From positions 62,001-126,000 of the forward strand of contig NZ_PXXX01000008.1 of the NCBI RefSeq assembly GCF_003367505.1: a stretch of 64,000 nucleotides of DNA, read 5' to 3'. The position numbers and the translations under genes were made by a program. The stretch's first letter is position 1, and every line of letters starts with the position of its first letter. Under the pieces are notes generated by a model. It did not search any database, was not told the DNA's origin, and saw only the letters and a program-made list of their open reading frames with translations. Positions 55,001-63,273 of this stretch are shown piece by piece. Origin of the DNA: Lysinibacillus capsici. Its GTDB lineage: Bacteria > Bacillota > Bacilli > Bacillales_A > Planococcaceae.

Positions 55001-55029
55001 TTGACATTTTCTAATGCGAAAAGTATTAT
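55001..55029 (+). promoter_or_regulatory. Strong sigma-A promoter of the ABC importer operon
   Basis: TTGACA (55001-55006), exactly 17 bases, then TATTAT (55024-55029). The predicted start near 55036 is about 125 bases upstream of the first gene, leaving a leader with its own terminator. Confidence 0.75.
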
Positions 55030-55066
55030 AAGTGTCAACGAATCAGAAAATTCAGTACCAAATAGT

Positions 55067-55101
55067 ATCTCACTACATTCATGTAGCAAGAGATTTTTTT
55101 T
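55067..55101 (+). terminator. Leader terminator (attenuator candidate)
   Basis: ATCTC-A-CTACA (55067-55077) pairs with TGTAG-CAA-GAGAT (55082-55094), with a TTCA loop followed by eight T. It lies between the promoter and the first start codon, so the operon must be read through it. Only about 30 bases precede it, too few for a typical riboswitch. Confidence 0.7.
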
Positions 55102-55160
55102 CATTATCAATCCTTAGTAAATTTATACGATTTATATATATTGGGAAGAAGGAGATTCAT

Positions 55161-56360
55161 TTGAAGAATTTATTTGTAAAGACAGAGCGACAACGATATT
55201 GGCTAGATCAACTAGCTGCTATAGCTGAGCCAATCAAGGCAGAGGCTGTTGAGGTAGATGAGCAATCTCGTTTTCCGTTCGAAGCTCATCGATTACTTTT
55301 ACAAATTGGCTATCCTCAACTTACTTTACCGAAACAATATGGCGGAGAAGGGTTATCTGTTTATGATATGGTGCTTGTACAAGAGACGCTAGCAAGCTAT
55401 GACGAAAATGCCTCTCTTTCCCTTGGATGGACATTAGGTGTTGTTGGGGAAATTTATGAAACTAACCTATGGACTGATGATCTATTAATAGCTTTTTCTG
55501 AAGAAATAAAGAGAGGGGCCATGATTAATAGAGCTGTTAGTGAGGCTGCAACAGGTAGCCCAACGCGAGGAGGGCGGCCAGGGACAAATGCCATTTCTAC
55601 TAAAGGTAGCTGGCTAATAAATGGGCGCAAGATTTTTACGACTGCATCTCCAGTGCTCGATTATTTCCTTACCTCCGCTTGGATTGAAGAAAAGCAGCAA
55701 GTTGGCTTCTTCCTCATTCATAAGGATGCAGCAGGTCTATCCATTGAGGAGAATTGGGAGATGTCTGCAATGCGAGGCACAAGCAGCCACGACCTTGTGT
55801 TAAAGGATGTGCTTGTTGCAACAGAGTATTTAGTAGAGTTACCAAGTCATCCGAGTGGTGGCAAAATAAATGGCTGGATACTCCATATCCCAGCAACTTA
55901 CTTAGGTATTGCACAAGCAGCCCGTGATTATGCTATTCATTTTGCTAATCACCATCAACCGAATAGCCTGAATGCGCCAATTAGTACGTTGCCAAACGTA
56001 CAACAGCTTTTAGGGGATATTGAATTAAAGCTCCATCAAGCACGTTTTGTCTTATACGGAGTGGCTGAGGCTTACGATGATCCTGCTAGACGTGGACTAA
56101 TAACAAATGAAATGGCTGTTGCTAAACACACAGTAACAAACATGGCAATAGATATAGTCGATAAAGCGATGCGTGTAGTAGGGGCGAAAAGCTTACAACT
56201 ATCCAATCCATTACAGCGTTATTACCGCAATGTTCGTGCAGGGCTTCATAATCCACCGATGGATGATATGACGATAATTAAATTAGCGACTGCCGCTATT
56301 GAACAGCAGAAATTATATGAAAATCAATCATTAAATCACGTGAAAAATAAGGAGAAATGA
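55161..56360 (+). CDS. Acyl-CoA-dehydrogenase-fold flavoprotein
   Basis: 399 residues from TTG 55161 (AAGAAGGAG seven bases upstream). The typical ACAD layout is visible: N-terminal helices, a beta domain (INGRKIFTTASPVLDYFLTS) and a C-terminal four-helix bundle. Where dehydrogenases carry the catalytic Glu in a YEGT-type motif, this protein has RAGLHNPPMDD, closer to DszC/SfnB-type monooxygenases with an LHDP motif. It heads an operon with a cystine-like ABC importer, as in organosulfur-use loci. A flavin-dependent oxygenase acting on the imported compound is inferred; ordinary acyl-CoA dehydrogenation remains possible. Confidence 0.82.
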   Translation: MKNLFVKTERQRYWLDQLAAIAEPIKAEAVEVDEQSRFPFEAHRLLLQIGYPQLTLPKQYGGEGLSVYDMVLVQETLASYDENASLSLGWTLGVVGEIYETNLWTDDLLIAFSEEIKRGAMINRAVSEAATGSPTRGGRPGTNAISTKGSWLINGRKIFTTASPVLDYFLTSAWIEEKQQVGFFLIHKDAAGLSIEENWEMSAMRGTSSHDLVLKDVLVATEYLVELPSHPSGGKINGWILHIPATYLGIAQAARDYAIHFANHHQPNSLNAPISTLPNVQQLLGDIELKLHQARFVLYGVAEAYDDPARRGLITNEMAVAKHTVTNMAIDIVDKAMRVVGAKSLQLSNPLQRYYRNVRAGLHNPPMDDMTIIKLATAAIEQQKLYENQSLNHVKNKEK

Positions 56361-56363
56361 CAT

Positions 56364-57227
56364 ATGAAGAAGAATAAGATATTTCAATTTGCTGCAATTG
56401 GTTTGGCCTCTATAGCATTATTAGCAGGTTGTAATTCAGGAGAATCAGCAGATAAAGAATCAGGTGATGGTGAAAAGGTACGTACAGTAAAAGTAGCCTA
56501 CGATCAAGCCTCAAAGCCTATTAGTTACATCGACGATAATGGAAATCCAACTGGTTATGATGTAGAAGTAATGAAATTAGTAGATGAATTGCTACCTGAC
56601 TATCAATTTGAGTATGTAGGTACAACAAGTGATGATTTATTAATTGGTGTGGAGCAAGGGAAATATCAAGTAGGGGTTAAAAACGCATTCTTTACTCAGG
56701 AACGAACAGAGAAATTTATTTTCCCGAAGGAATTCTTAGGTTTAAGTAGCGCAGGTTTAGTTTTGCGTAAAGAGGATGAAGGCGTGAAAACATTAGCGGA
56801 TTTTGCGAAAAAGGGCTATTCTTTAGCACCGATTGCTGCAAATAATGCTCAATATACAATTATCGATGAGTATAATACGGCAAATCCAGATAATAAAGTA
56901 AAACTTGAGGCCGGTGACGCCTTTACTGTCGATGTAGTGCAGTGGGTAAATGAGGGCCGTGTTGATGGTGGTGTCATGATTGAAGGCCCATTTAAACAAC
57001 AAGTACTTGCAGAAGATGGACCATATTATAACCTAAAAGATGACGTTGTCTATAACGAATTTGCTGTTATAAAAACATGGCCACTGTTCAATAAAAAAGA
57101 GCAGGAATTTGCTGACGCTTATGATAAAGCAATAGCACAGGTTAAAGAACAAAAGAAAACAAATGAATTAAGTACAAAATTCTATGGCCGTGATTTATTT
57201 GAAGTACTGGAAAACGTAAATCGTTAG
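56364..57227 (+). CDS. ABC transporter substrate-binding lipoprotein, polar amino acid type
   Basis: 287 residues. Lipoprotein signal with lipobox LAGC (C23). The SBP_bac_3 fold begins VKVAYDQASKPISYIDDNGN (typical first strand and ligand loop) and continues with GYDVEVMKLVDELL. It resembles TcyJ/TcyK/YxeM-type binders of cystine and related sulfur compounds more than glutamine binders, but the ligand cannot be read. It starts 3 bases after the flavoprotein stop codon. A hairpin follows, which commonly sets binder expression above that of the permease genes. Confidence 0.9.
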   Translation: MKKNKIFQFAAIGLASIALLAGCNSGESADKESGDGEKVRTVKVAYDQASKPISYIDDNGNPTGYDVEVMKLVDELLPDYQFEYVGTTSDDLLIGVEQGKYQVGVKNAFFTQERTEKFIFPKEFLGLSSAGLVLRKEDEGVKTLADFAKKGYSLAPIAANNAQYTIIDEYNTANPDNKVKLEAGDAFTVDVVQWVNEGRVDGGVMIEGPFKQQVLAEDGPYYNLKDDVVYNEFAVIKTWPLFNKKEQEFADAYDKAIAQVKEQKKTNELSTKFYGRDLFEVLENVNR

Positions 57228-57247
57228 TTTAAAACGGAACGAATAGT

Positions 57248-57280
57248 AAGGCTGTTGAGTCAGTAATGCTCAGCAGTCTT
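57248..57280 (+). terminator. Intra-operon hairpin, probable partial terminator
   Basis: Twelve pairs (57248-57259 with 57269-57280, two G-U) and a 9-base loop, with only a short T-run. It lies between the binding-protein gene and the permease genes and probably lowers downstream transcription rather than stopping it. Confidence 0.6.
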
Positions 57281-57309
57281 TATTCATAAAAACAAAAGTT
57301 GGTGAGGAA

Positions 57310-58017
57310 ATGGATAAATATTTTGACGCAACCTACATTTGGAACGCAATCCCAGTGTTATTGCCATTTTTAAAAATTACGTTCTTAGTTGCAGGGTCCT
57401 CCATTATCTTAGGTACCCTATTCGGCTTATTGCTGGCGGCTGCTAAGCTATCTTCAGTCAAGTGGCTAACTAAATTCGCCAATCTGTATACAACGATTAT
57501 GCGTTGTACACCCTCCATTGTTTTGTTATTTCTTGTCTACTATGGTGTCCCAGCATTAGCGGAAAATGTTGGTCTTAATCTCCATTCAATTGAAACGGCC
57601 ATATTTGTTGTTGTAACATTCACCTTACAATTCACGGCAATAATGTCTGAGGTGATACGGTCTGCCTACTTAGCCATTCCAAAAGGGCAGTTTGAAGCAG
57701 CCGTTAGTGTCGGGTTAACACCATTCCAAGCCTACCGTCGAATTATTTTTCCGCAGGCGCTGGTCGTCGCTTTACCGAACTTTGGCAATGGCATGATTGC
57801 TTTATTACAGGAAGGTGCACTCGCTTATACAATTGGTCTAATTGATATTGTAGGTAAGGCAAATCTAATTATTGCAAGTAACATCAATGCTCATGCCTTA
57901 GAAATTTATATTGCATTGGCTATTATCTATTGGGTGTTATCTATTATTATAGAGAAAATATTTACTATATTAGAAAAGGTATTTGGCAAGGGTAAGAAGA
58001 CCCTAGAAACAACTTAA
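57310..58017 (+). CDS. ABC importer permease, HisM/GlnP type (1)
   Basis: 235 residues, five transmembrane helices. The EAA coupling loop lies in AAVSVGLTPFQAYRRIIFPQ (about 138-157), and TIMRCTPSIVLLF is the conserved segment before helix 3. It pairs with the second permease as a heterodimer, as in TcyL/TcyM systems. ATG 57310 follows GGTGAGG. Confidence 0.93.
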   Translation: MDKYFDATYIWNAIPVLLPFLKITFLVAGSSIILGTLFGLLLAAAKLSSVKWLTKFANLYTTIMRCTPSIVLLFLVYYGVPALAENVGLNLHSIETAIFVVVTFTLQFTAIMSEVIRSAYLAIPKGQFEAAVSVGLTPFQAYRRIIFPQALVVALPNFGNGMIALLQEGALAYTIGLIDIVGKANLIIASNINAHALEIYIALAIIYWVLSIIIEKIFTILEKVFGKGKKTLETT

Positions 58018-58029
58018 GGAGGCGTGAGG

Positions 58030-58731
58030 GTGAATTATCAATTTTTACTTGAAACATTTTTCGTAGCTTTGTCTGGTGTTCCTATAGCGCTCCTAGTCAC
58101 AGTTGTTGCTTTGGTGATAGCTTTGCCACTAGGTTTTTTGTTAGCACTAACTAGGATCAATAAAATTCCAGTTATTCATCACCTCGCGAAGATTTATGTT
58201 TCTTTTGTTCGAGGAACGCCGATTATTATACAAATTTTTATTATCTATAGCAGTATACCTTTAATGTTAAAAATTATTTTTGAAAAATATCATATTGCGT
58301 ATGATATTTATAAAATCAATCCAATTTGGTATGCGTTTATTGTATTTGCATTCAGCTCAACAGCCATTTTGATTGAGGTCTTTCGATCGGCGTTAAGTAC
58401 CATTGAAAAGGGGCAACTAGAGGCTGCACACTCAGTAGGTTTGTCAACATTCCAAGCATATACTCGCATCATCATTCCACAGGCATTAGTAGTGGCATTG
58501 CCGAATATTTGCACAGCTACAGTTAATCTTATTAAAGCTACATCGCTAGGCTACGCAATGTCGCTTCCTGAAATTACACTGAAGGCAAAAGTAGCGGCAA
58601 ACGTTGGCTACAATTATGTAGAGGCCTATTTGGATATCTTTATTGTGTACTTAATTTTATGTAGTACGGTTGAATACTTGTTTAAGCGTTATGAGAAATA
58701 TTTAAGCAAATACAAAATGGCAAATGTCTAA
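58030..58731 (+). CDS. ABC importer permease, HisM/GlnP type (2)
   Basis: 233 residues, five transmembrane helices. The EAA loop is AAHSVGLSTFQAYTRIIIPQ and FVRGTPIIIQIFI corresponds to the TPxI segment. The start is GTG 58030, six bases after AAGGAGG; a GTG two codons earlier touches the Shine-Dalgarno sequence. It is homologous to the preceding permease but not a close copy. Coupled to it by a 12-base gap. Confidence 0.93.
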   Translation: MNYQFLLETFFVALSGVPIALLVTVVALVIALPLGFLLALTRINKIPVIHHLAKIYVSFVRGTPIIIQIFIIYSSIPLMLKIIFEKYHIAYDIYKINPIWYAFIVFAFSSTAILIEVFRSALSTIEKGQLEAAHSVGLSTFQAYTRIIIPQALVVALPNICTATVNLIKATSLGYAMSLPEITLKAKVAANVGYNYVEAYLDIFIVYLILCSTVEYLFKRYEKYLSKYKMANV

Positions 58732-58744
58732 GGGGTGAATTAGC

Positions 58745-59500
58745 ATGTTAGAAATTAAAAATATTCATAAATCATTTGGTGGCAATGAAATCTTAAAGGG
58801 TGTTGATTTAGCCATTGATAAAGGGGACGTTGTTGTTATTTTAGGTCCCAGTGGTTCAGGAAAAACAACATTATTGCGTTGTATCAATTTTTTAGAGAAG
58901 GCTGATCAAGGCCATGCGACATTTGGAGATATTCAGGTTGATTTTCAACATGTAAAGAAAAAAGACGTGCATGCAATTCGCCAGCGTGTCGCATTTGTCT
59001 TTCAAAACTATAATCTATTCACTAATAAAACAGCATTAGAAAATGTAACGGAAGGATTAATCATTGGACGTAAAATTCCTAAAGCACAGGCTGTGGAAAT
59101 TGGTAAAAAGGCACTTGATAAAGTAGGTTTATCAGACAAATATGATGCCTATCCAAGTCAGTTGTCAGGAGGTCAACAGCAACGTGTTGGTATTGCACGA
59201 GCAGTAGCTTTGAATCCTGATATTATTTTATTTGATGAACCAACGTCCGCACTTGACCCTGAATTGGTAGGTGAGGTTCTACAGGTCATGAAAAATATTG
59301 CAGCGGAGGGTACAACAATGCTTGTAGTAACACACGAAATGGGCTTTGCCAAAGATGTTGCCAATCGCGTAATTTTCATGGATGGAGGAGTAGTTGTAGA
59401 GGAAGGTAGCCCTCATGATATTTTCGTCAGCCCAAAAGAGGAGCGAACGAAGAAATTTTTAAAACGTGTTATTCCAGAAGACTATACGTTCTATATATAA
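58745..59500 (+). CDS. ABC importer ATP-binding protein, polar amino acid type
   Basis: 251 residues. Walker [10 protein letters not shown] (34-42), Q-loop FVFQNYNLF, signature LSGGQQQR, Walker [14 protein letters not shown] and switch His in [10 protein letters not shown]. Closest in type to TcyN/GlnQ. It drives uptake through the two permeases just upstream and is the last gene before a 19-pair terminator. Confidence 0.95.
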   Translation: MLEIKNIHKSFGGNEILKGVDLAIDKGDVVVILGPSGSGKTTLLRCINFLEKADQGHATFGDIQVDFQHVKKKDVHAIRQRVAFVFQNYNLFTNKTALENVTEGLIIGRKIPKAQAVEIGKKALDKVGLSDKYDAYPSQLSGGQQQRVGIARAVALNPDIILFDEPTSALDPELVGEVLQVMKNIAAEGTTMLVVTHEMGFAKDVANRVIFMDGGVVVEEGSPHDIFVSPKEERTKKFLKRVIPEDYTFYI

Positions 59501-59507
59501 AACAGCA

Positions 59508-59550
59508 AGGTAACAGGAGAATCTGTAAATAACAGATTCTCCTGTTACCT
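59508..59550. terminator. Bidirectional terminator, 19-pair perfect stem
   Basis: 59508-59526 is exactly complementary to 59532-59550 around a 5-base loop. It separates the importer operon from the convergent helD gene. Confidence 0.93.
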
Positions 59551-59551
59551 A

Positions 59552-61855
59552 TTATTGAAGGAAATACGTTAATTTGTTGATGGAGTAAATGTGAAGCTCA
59601 TGCATAGCTCTCGTACACGCCGTATAGAAATAGTACCGCTCGCTTTCTCTTGAGTAATTAGCGGCAGATGCATTATAGATGATTACCGCATCAAATTCGA
59701 TGCCTTTCGCCATGTAAGCTGGAAGTAATAAAATACCCTTCTTAAACTGCTTTGAATTATGGTTGATTAATTGAATATCTACTCGATTGTTTAATTGCTT
59801 ATAAACGGCAGAGCATTCGGCTGCGGTTTTACAGATGACAGCAATTGTTTCGAATTCAATAGATAAATGGTCGATATTTTGAATAATTTGATCCATTAAT
59901 TCCAATTCATTTGGCACAATAGTAATCGATGGTTCAGGGCCATTTCGGTTAAATGCTTCTACTTCACTACCATCATTCAATATTTTGGCAGTGAGTTGTA
60001 TGATTTGCTTTGTCGAACGATAGCTTTTGGTTAATATCATTTTTTCTGCCTGCTCACCATATAATTGAGTGTCGAGTAGAGAAGGATTATTAAAGGTATG
60101 TGGATGAATCGTTTGGTGGCCATCACCTAAAATGGTCATACGTGCTTTTGGGAATAACTGCTGTAATACAGTAAGTTGAAATGGCGAATAATCCTGTGCT
60201 TCATCTATTAACACATGACGGATCATCCTATTGGTCTGTTGTCCTTCAATTTTGTCCTGTAAATATAAAAATGGTGCAGTATCCTCATAGGCAATCAAAC
60301 GCTTTGCTAAATTAGGGAGTGTTTGTAGACAAATGTCCTCCCAATTGTCTGGCATAAGGTGTTGTAAATCCCTGTTAATAGAACTATTCAAATCAAAGAG
60401 CTGTCGATATGTACCCAACATATGGACAAACTTTAACTTGTTAACAGAGTTACGTAATGGTTTAAAGTGTTTTTTGACAATTTGTCTCGCTAATTTAAAG
60501 CGTTCTTGATCAAAATCGTCAAATGAGTTTTCAGTATAGCGACCCTCATATAAAAGTTCACTATAAGATTTGGAGTAATCTTCTTTATCTAATAACTCAG
60601 TAGCTTCTTCTACCCATTCCTTTGTACGCTCAGCCTTTTCCAATTTCGTTAGTTGCTGCAATAACCATTCTTTTACTAATTGTAGGCGATCTGGTATCGA
60701 CATAGTAGAAGGGAAAGAATAGAAGTATTCGGTAATTTCCTGTGTAGTAATAATCCGCTCTCCACGAAAAACGATATTTTTAAATAACAAGCCTTTATCG
60801 GATAAATAACTCGCATATTGATCGATTATATGTTTATAAGCGAGACTTGCTTTAAAAGAAATGATGCTTAATTTTGTTTGATACTGAGCATCATCCTTTT
60901 CTGTTAACAGTTCTTCAAGCTGCTCATAAGGATACTCTAATTGAAACTGTTTACCTAATCGTTTTTCAGCATATTCTATAAACGTTAACTGCTGCATATT
61001 GTCTTCCCCTAAATCAGGTAAGACAGAATGAACATATTGATTAAAAAGTTGGTTAGGTGTAATTAGCAGAATTTGATCGGCAGTCATTTCATCACGATAA
61101 CGATAAAGTAGATAAGCTACCCGCTGTAAGGCTACAGCTGTTTTGCCACTACCTGCCACGCCTTCAACAATAAGATAGCGTGAATTTACATGGCGAATAA
61201 TTTTATTTTGCTCTGCTTGGATTGTCGCAACAATACTACGAATATGCTCATTTGCATTTTGCGCAAGGATATCGAGCAGTAGGTCATCACCAATTGTAAC
61301 GCCCGTATTAAACATGGATTGTAGTTGACCATTTTTAATAATAAATTGCCGTTTTAACAGCATTTCTCCATGAATTTCTTCACCTAATGTTTCGTAGGAT
61401 GCATCACCAGGTGTGTAGTCATAATACATACTCGATATAGGCGCTCGCCAATCAAAAATGATGATATTTTCATCCTGTTCATCCAATAATGTGGCTACAC
61501 CAATATAAATTTTTAAAGGGTCTTGTTGACCATCTTGTACAAAGTCAATACGAGCAAAATAGGGTGACTGTTGTAAACGTTCATATACCTTTACATTACG
61601 AATTGCCCGTTCCTGTGCTAGCTCTGAGTCAGATAAAAGCTCTGCCTGCTGCTTAATTGCAAAAAAGGTTTCGTCTACATCCTCAGCGGTATCTAGATTG
61701 ACTCTCACATCGTTCCAAAAGGATTTCTTTAAGGCAACAGCATTTTCTTTAAAACCTTTTTCTTTATGCTCTAACTCTTTTATTTTATGAACAATAATGT
61801 TTAAAGAATCCTCAAGGTGATGCTTTTCTTCTAGCCATTCTTTTTGATTTTCCAA
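59552..61855 (-). CDS. helD: HelD-type RNA polymerase recycling ATPase (UvrD/Rep-like)
   Basis: 767 residues. In Bacillus, HelD binds RNA polymerase through coiled-coil arms and releases stalled complexes. The N-terminal antiparallel helical arm (1-75; EKHHLEDSLNIIVHKIKELE) precedes the superfamily 1 motor with Walker A GVAGSGKT (232-239). Walker B is LIDEAQDYSPFQ, followed by LGDGHQTIHP, KSYRSTKQI and a C-terminal MAKGIEFDAVI. Length agrees with B. subtilis HelD (about 774). Single gene with an ATG 437 bases from the RNA repair cassette, on the other strand. Confidence 0.92.
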   Translation of the reverse strand: MENQKEWLEEKHHLEDSLNIIVHKIKELEHKEKGFKENAVALKKSFWNDVRVNLDTAEDVDETFFAIKQQAELLSDSELAQERAIRNVKVYERLQQSPYFARIDFVQDGQQDPLKIYIGVATLLDEQDENIIIFDWRAPISSMYYDYTPGDASYETLGEEIHGEMLLKRQFIIKNGQLQSMFNTGVTIGDDLLLDILAQNANEHIRSIVATIQAEQNKIIRHVNSRYLIVEGVAGSGKTAVALQRVAYLLYRYRDEMTADQILLITPNQLFNQYVHSVLPDLGEDNMQQLTFIEYAEKRLGKQFQLEYPYEQLEELLTEKDDAQYQTKLSIISFKASLAYKHIIDQYASYLSDKGLLFKNIVFRGERIITTQEITEYFYSFPSTMSIPDRLQLVKEWLLQQLTKLEKAERTKEWVEEATELLDKEDYSKSYSELLYEGRYTENSFDDFDQERFKLARQIVKKHFKPLRNSVNKLKFVHMLGTYRQLFDLNSSINRDLQHLMPDNWEDICLQTLPNLAKRLIAYEDTAPFLYLQDKIEGQQTNRMIRHVLIDEAQDYSPFQLTVLQQLFPKARMTILGDGHQTIHPHTFNNPSLLDTQLYGEQAEKMILTKSYRSTKQIIQLTAKILNDGSEVEAFNRNGPEPSITIVPNELELMDQIIQNIDHLSIEFETIAVICKTAAECSAVYKQLNNRVDIQLINHNSKQFKKGILLLPAYMAKGIEFDAVIIYNASAANYSRESERYYFYTACTRAMHELHIYSINKLTYFLQ

Positions 61856-62064
61856 CGTTTACTCACATTCCTCTCCATAGTTATTTGCTTCCTTTGACAG
61901 TAACCCTCACCTCAATAGATGGTGAGAAGAGGGTAATTGTGCTGCTTTTTTAACTGTTTGTCCAACCACAAATTTGAATATAGTGAAAGTATCCAAATGC
62001 AGATGATATGGGGGGATTGAAGCAGGAAATTTATCATACATCTACTTCGGAAAGAAGTATAGTC
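61856..62064. other. Gap between helD and the short transcript
   Basis: AT-rich sequence with the helD upstream region (a GAGGAATGTGAG stretch serves as its Shine-Dalgarno sequence on the minus strand). No further gene or clear repeat was seen. Confidence 0.4.
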
Positions 62065-62093
62065 TAGAAATTATTGTAAATTTATGATACAAT
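62065..62093 (+). promoter_or_regulatory. Extended -10 promoter of short transcript
   Basis: TAGAAA (62065-62070), 17-base spacer, and TGA-TACAAT (62085-62093), an extended -10. The predicted start is near 62100, about 60 bases before a strong terminator. Confidence 0.45.
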
Positions 62094-62099
62094 AAATGT

Positions 62100-62161
62100 G
62101 TAAGGTAATAAGATATTGATAAACAGAGACAGCTCTACAAAAAGGTGGAGCCGTCTTTTTT
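62100..62161 (+). ncRNA. Putative short terminated RNA or attenuated leader before RNA repair genes
   Basis: GACAGCTCTAC (62128-62138) pairs with GTGGAGCCGTC (62144-62154; one mismatch, one G-U) and is followed by seven T, a good intrinsic terminator. With the promoter above this gives a transcript of about 60 bases. It may be a small RNA, or the terminated leader of the kinase-HD gene 130 bases downstream. A 17-codon frame starting TTG at 62116 overlaps the hairpin; whether it is translated is unknown. Confidence 0.45.
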
Positions 62162-62292
62162 ATATGTAATATTGCTTCATATTATGACTGATTATCATAA
62201 ATTGTTATTAAAAATAATGGATGAAATGCTATTGAGACACTAAAGAATGTGGCATGCCATACGATAAAGAAACTTGAAGGGAGGTGAAAAGA

Positions 62293-63249
62293 ATGAAGGT
62301 AATCTTTACAGTGGGGTTGCCTGGTAGTGGGAAAAGTACATTTGTGAAACAGTTAGCTAAAAATGAAAATGCAATTGTCCTATCAAGCGACGCTATACGT
62401 CAGGAGTTATTTGGGGATTCAACAAGGCAAAAATCACGTATAGTCTTTCGTACATTATATGAACGTCTTAATGACTTAGTGGCAAAAGGGTTTTCTGTCA
62501 TTGTGGATGCAACCAATATTGAACGAGAGCGCAGGATGTTTGCACTTCGTAAAATACCAAGTAATGTGCAGAAGGTATGTTATTACTTTGATACACCTTA
62601 TTCAATCTGTGTAGCTAGAAACCAGCAAAGGAAAAGACATGTACCATTAATCGTGATGGAAAAAATGAGAAAGCATTTAGAGTTCCCGACAGTAGGAGAA
62701 GGGTTTAATGAATTGCATATTATTCATGAATCAAGTCCCTATGATCTTTCTCGACAACAATTTGTTTCACTCATACAAGGCCACCCCACCTATGAAGAGC
62801 TTTTTCAAACACTTCAAGCAGTCCCACTTTTCAAAGAAATTTATCAATTCGATCAAGAAAACCCATTCCATCAATTTTTACTATGTCAGCATACGTATTT
62901 TGTGTACGCGTATATCAATGAGTACTACTTAGAAAGCGATAAACTAGCTCTACAAATAGCTGCATTGTTTCATGATGTCGGTAAACCAGCTTGTAAAAAA
63001 TATAAACCTTTGCAACAGCGTTATGGTTATTTTGGGCATGAAAATGTCTCGGCTCAACTGGTTTGCCATTTTCTATTAGAGTTGGGCTTTGAAAAGGAAT
63101 TTGTATTAAAGGTTGTTCATTTAGTGCAATTTCATATGTTAATCCAGTATGGGGGAGATAGAGGTGGAAGCCAAATTTATCATTTATTAGATGGTGATTT
63201 ATTAACAAGGCTTTATTTTTTCCGTGAGGCAGATCAATTTGCCAAGTAA
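62293..63249 (+). CDS. Polynucleotide kinase-HD phosphohydrolase fusion (RNA end-healing)
   Basis: 318 residues from ATG 62293 (GGGAGGTG eight bases upstream). The N-terminal P-loop kinase (1-150) has GLPGSGKST (8-16). D33 and R36 in SSDAIRQ match the catalytic D35/R38 pair of T4 Pnkp. A basic lid, RNQQRKRHVP (109-118), corresponds to the T4 lid arginine. The C-terminal HD domain (about 195-318) has a complete metal set: H200, H227-D228, H249, H281 and D313. The kinase would phosphorylate 5'-OH ends and the HD domain remove 2',3'-cyclic phosphate. An RNA ligase gene follows after 24 bases. Known HD-Pnk proteins have the reverse domain order. Activity is inferred. Confidence 0.82.
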   Translation: MKVIFTVGLPGSGKSTFVKQLAKNENAIVLSSDAIRQELFGDSTRQKSRIVFRTLYERLNDLVAKGFSVIVDATNIERERRMFALRKIPSNVQKVCYYFDTPYSICVARNQQRKRHVPLIVMEKMRKHLEFPTVGEGFNELHIIHESSPYDLSRQQFVSLIQGHPTYEELFQTLQAVPLFKEIYQFDQENPFHQFLLCQHTYFVYAYINEYYLESDKLALQIAALFHDVGKPACKKYKPLQQRYGYFGHENVSAQLVCHFLLELGFEKEFVLKVVHLVQFHMLIQYGGDRGGSQIYHLLDGDLLTRLYFFREADQFAK

Positions 63250-63273
63250 ACTTTAGGAAAGAAAGGTGAAAAT

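Noticed and set aside
62139-62155. T-box-like sequence AAGGTGGAGCCGTC
   Set aside because: It resembles the T-box core only loosely, forms the 3' arm of a simple terminator, and there is no stem I or specifier region in the ~60 bases upstream.
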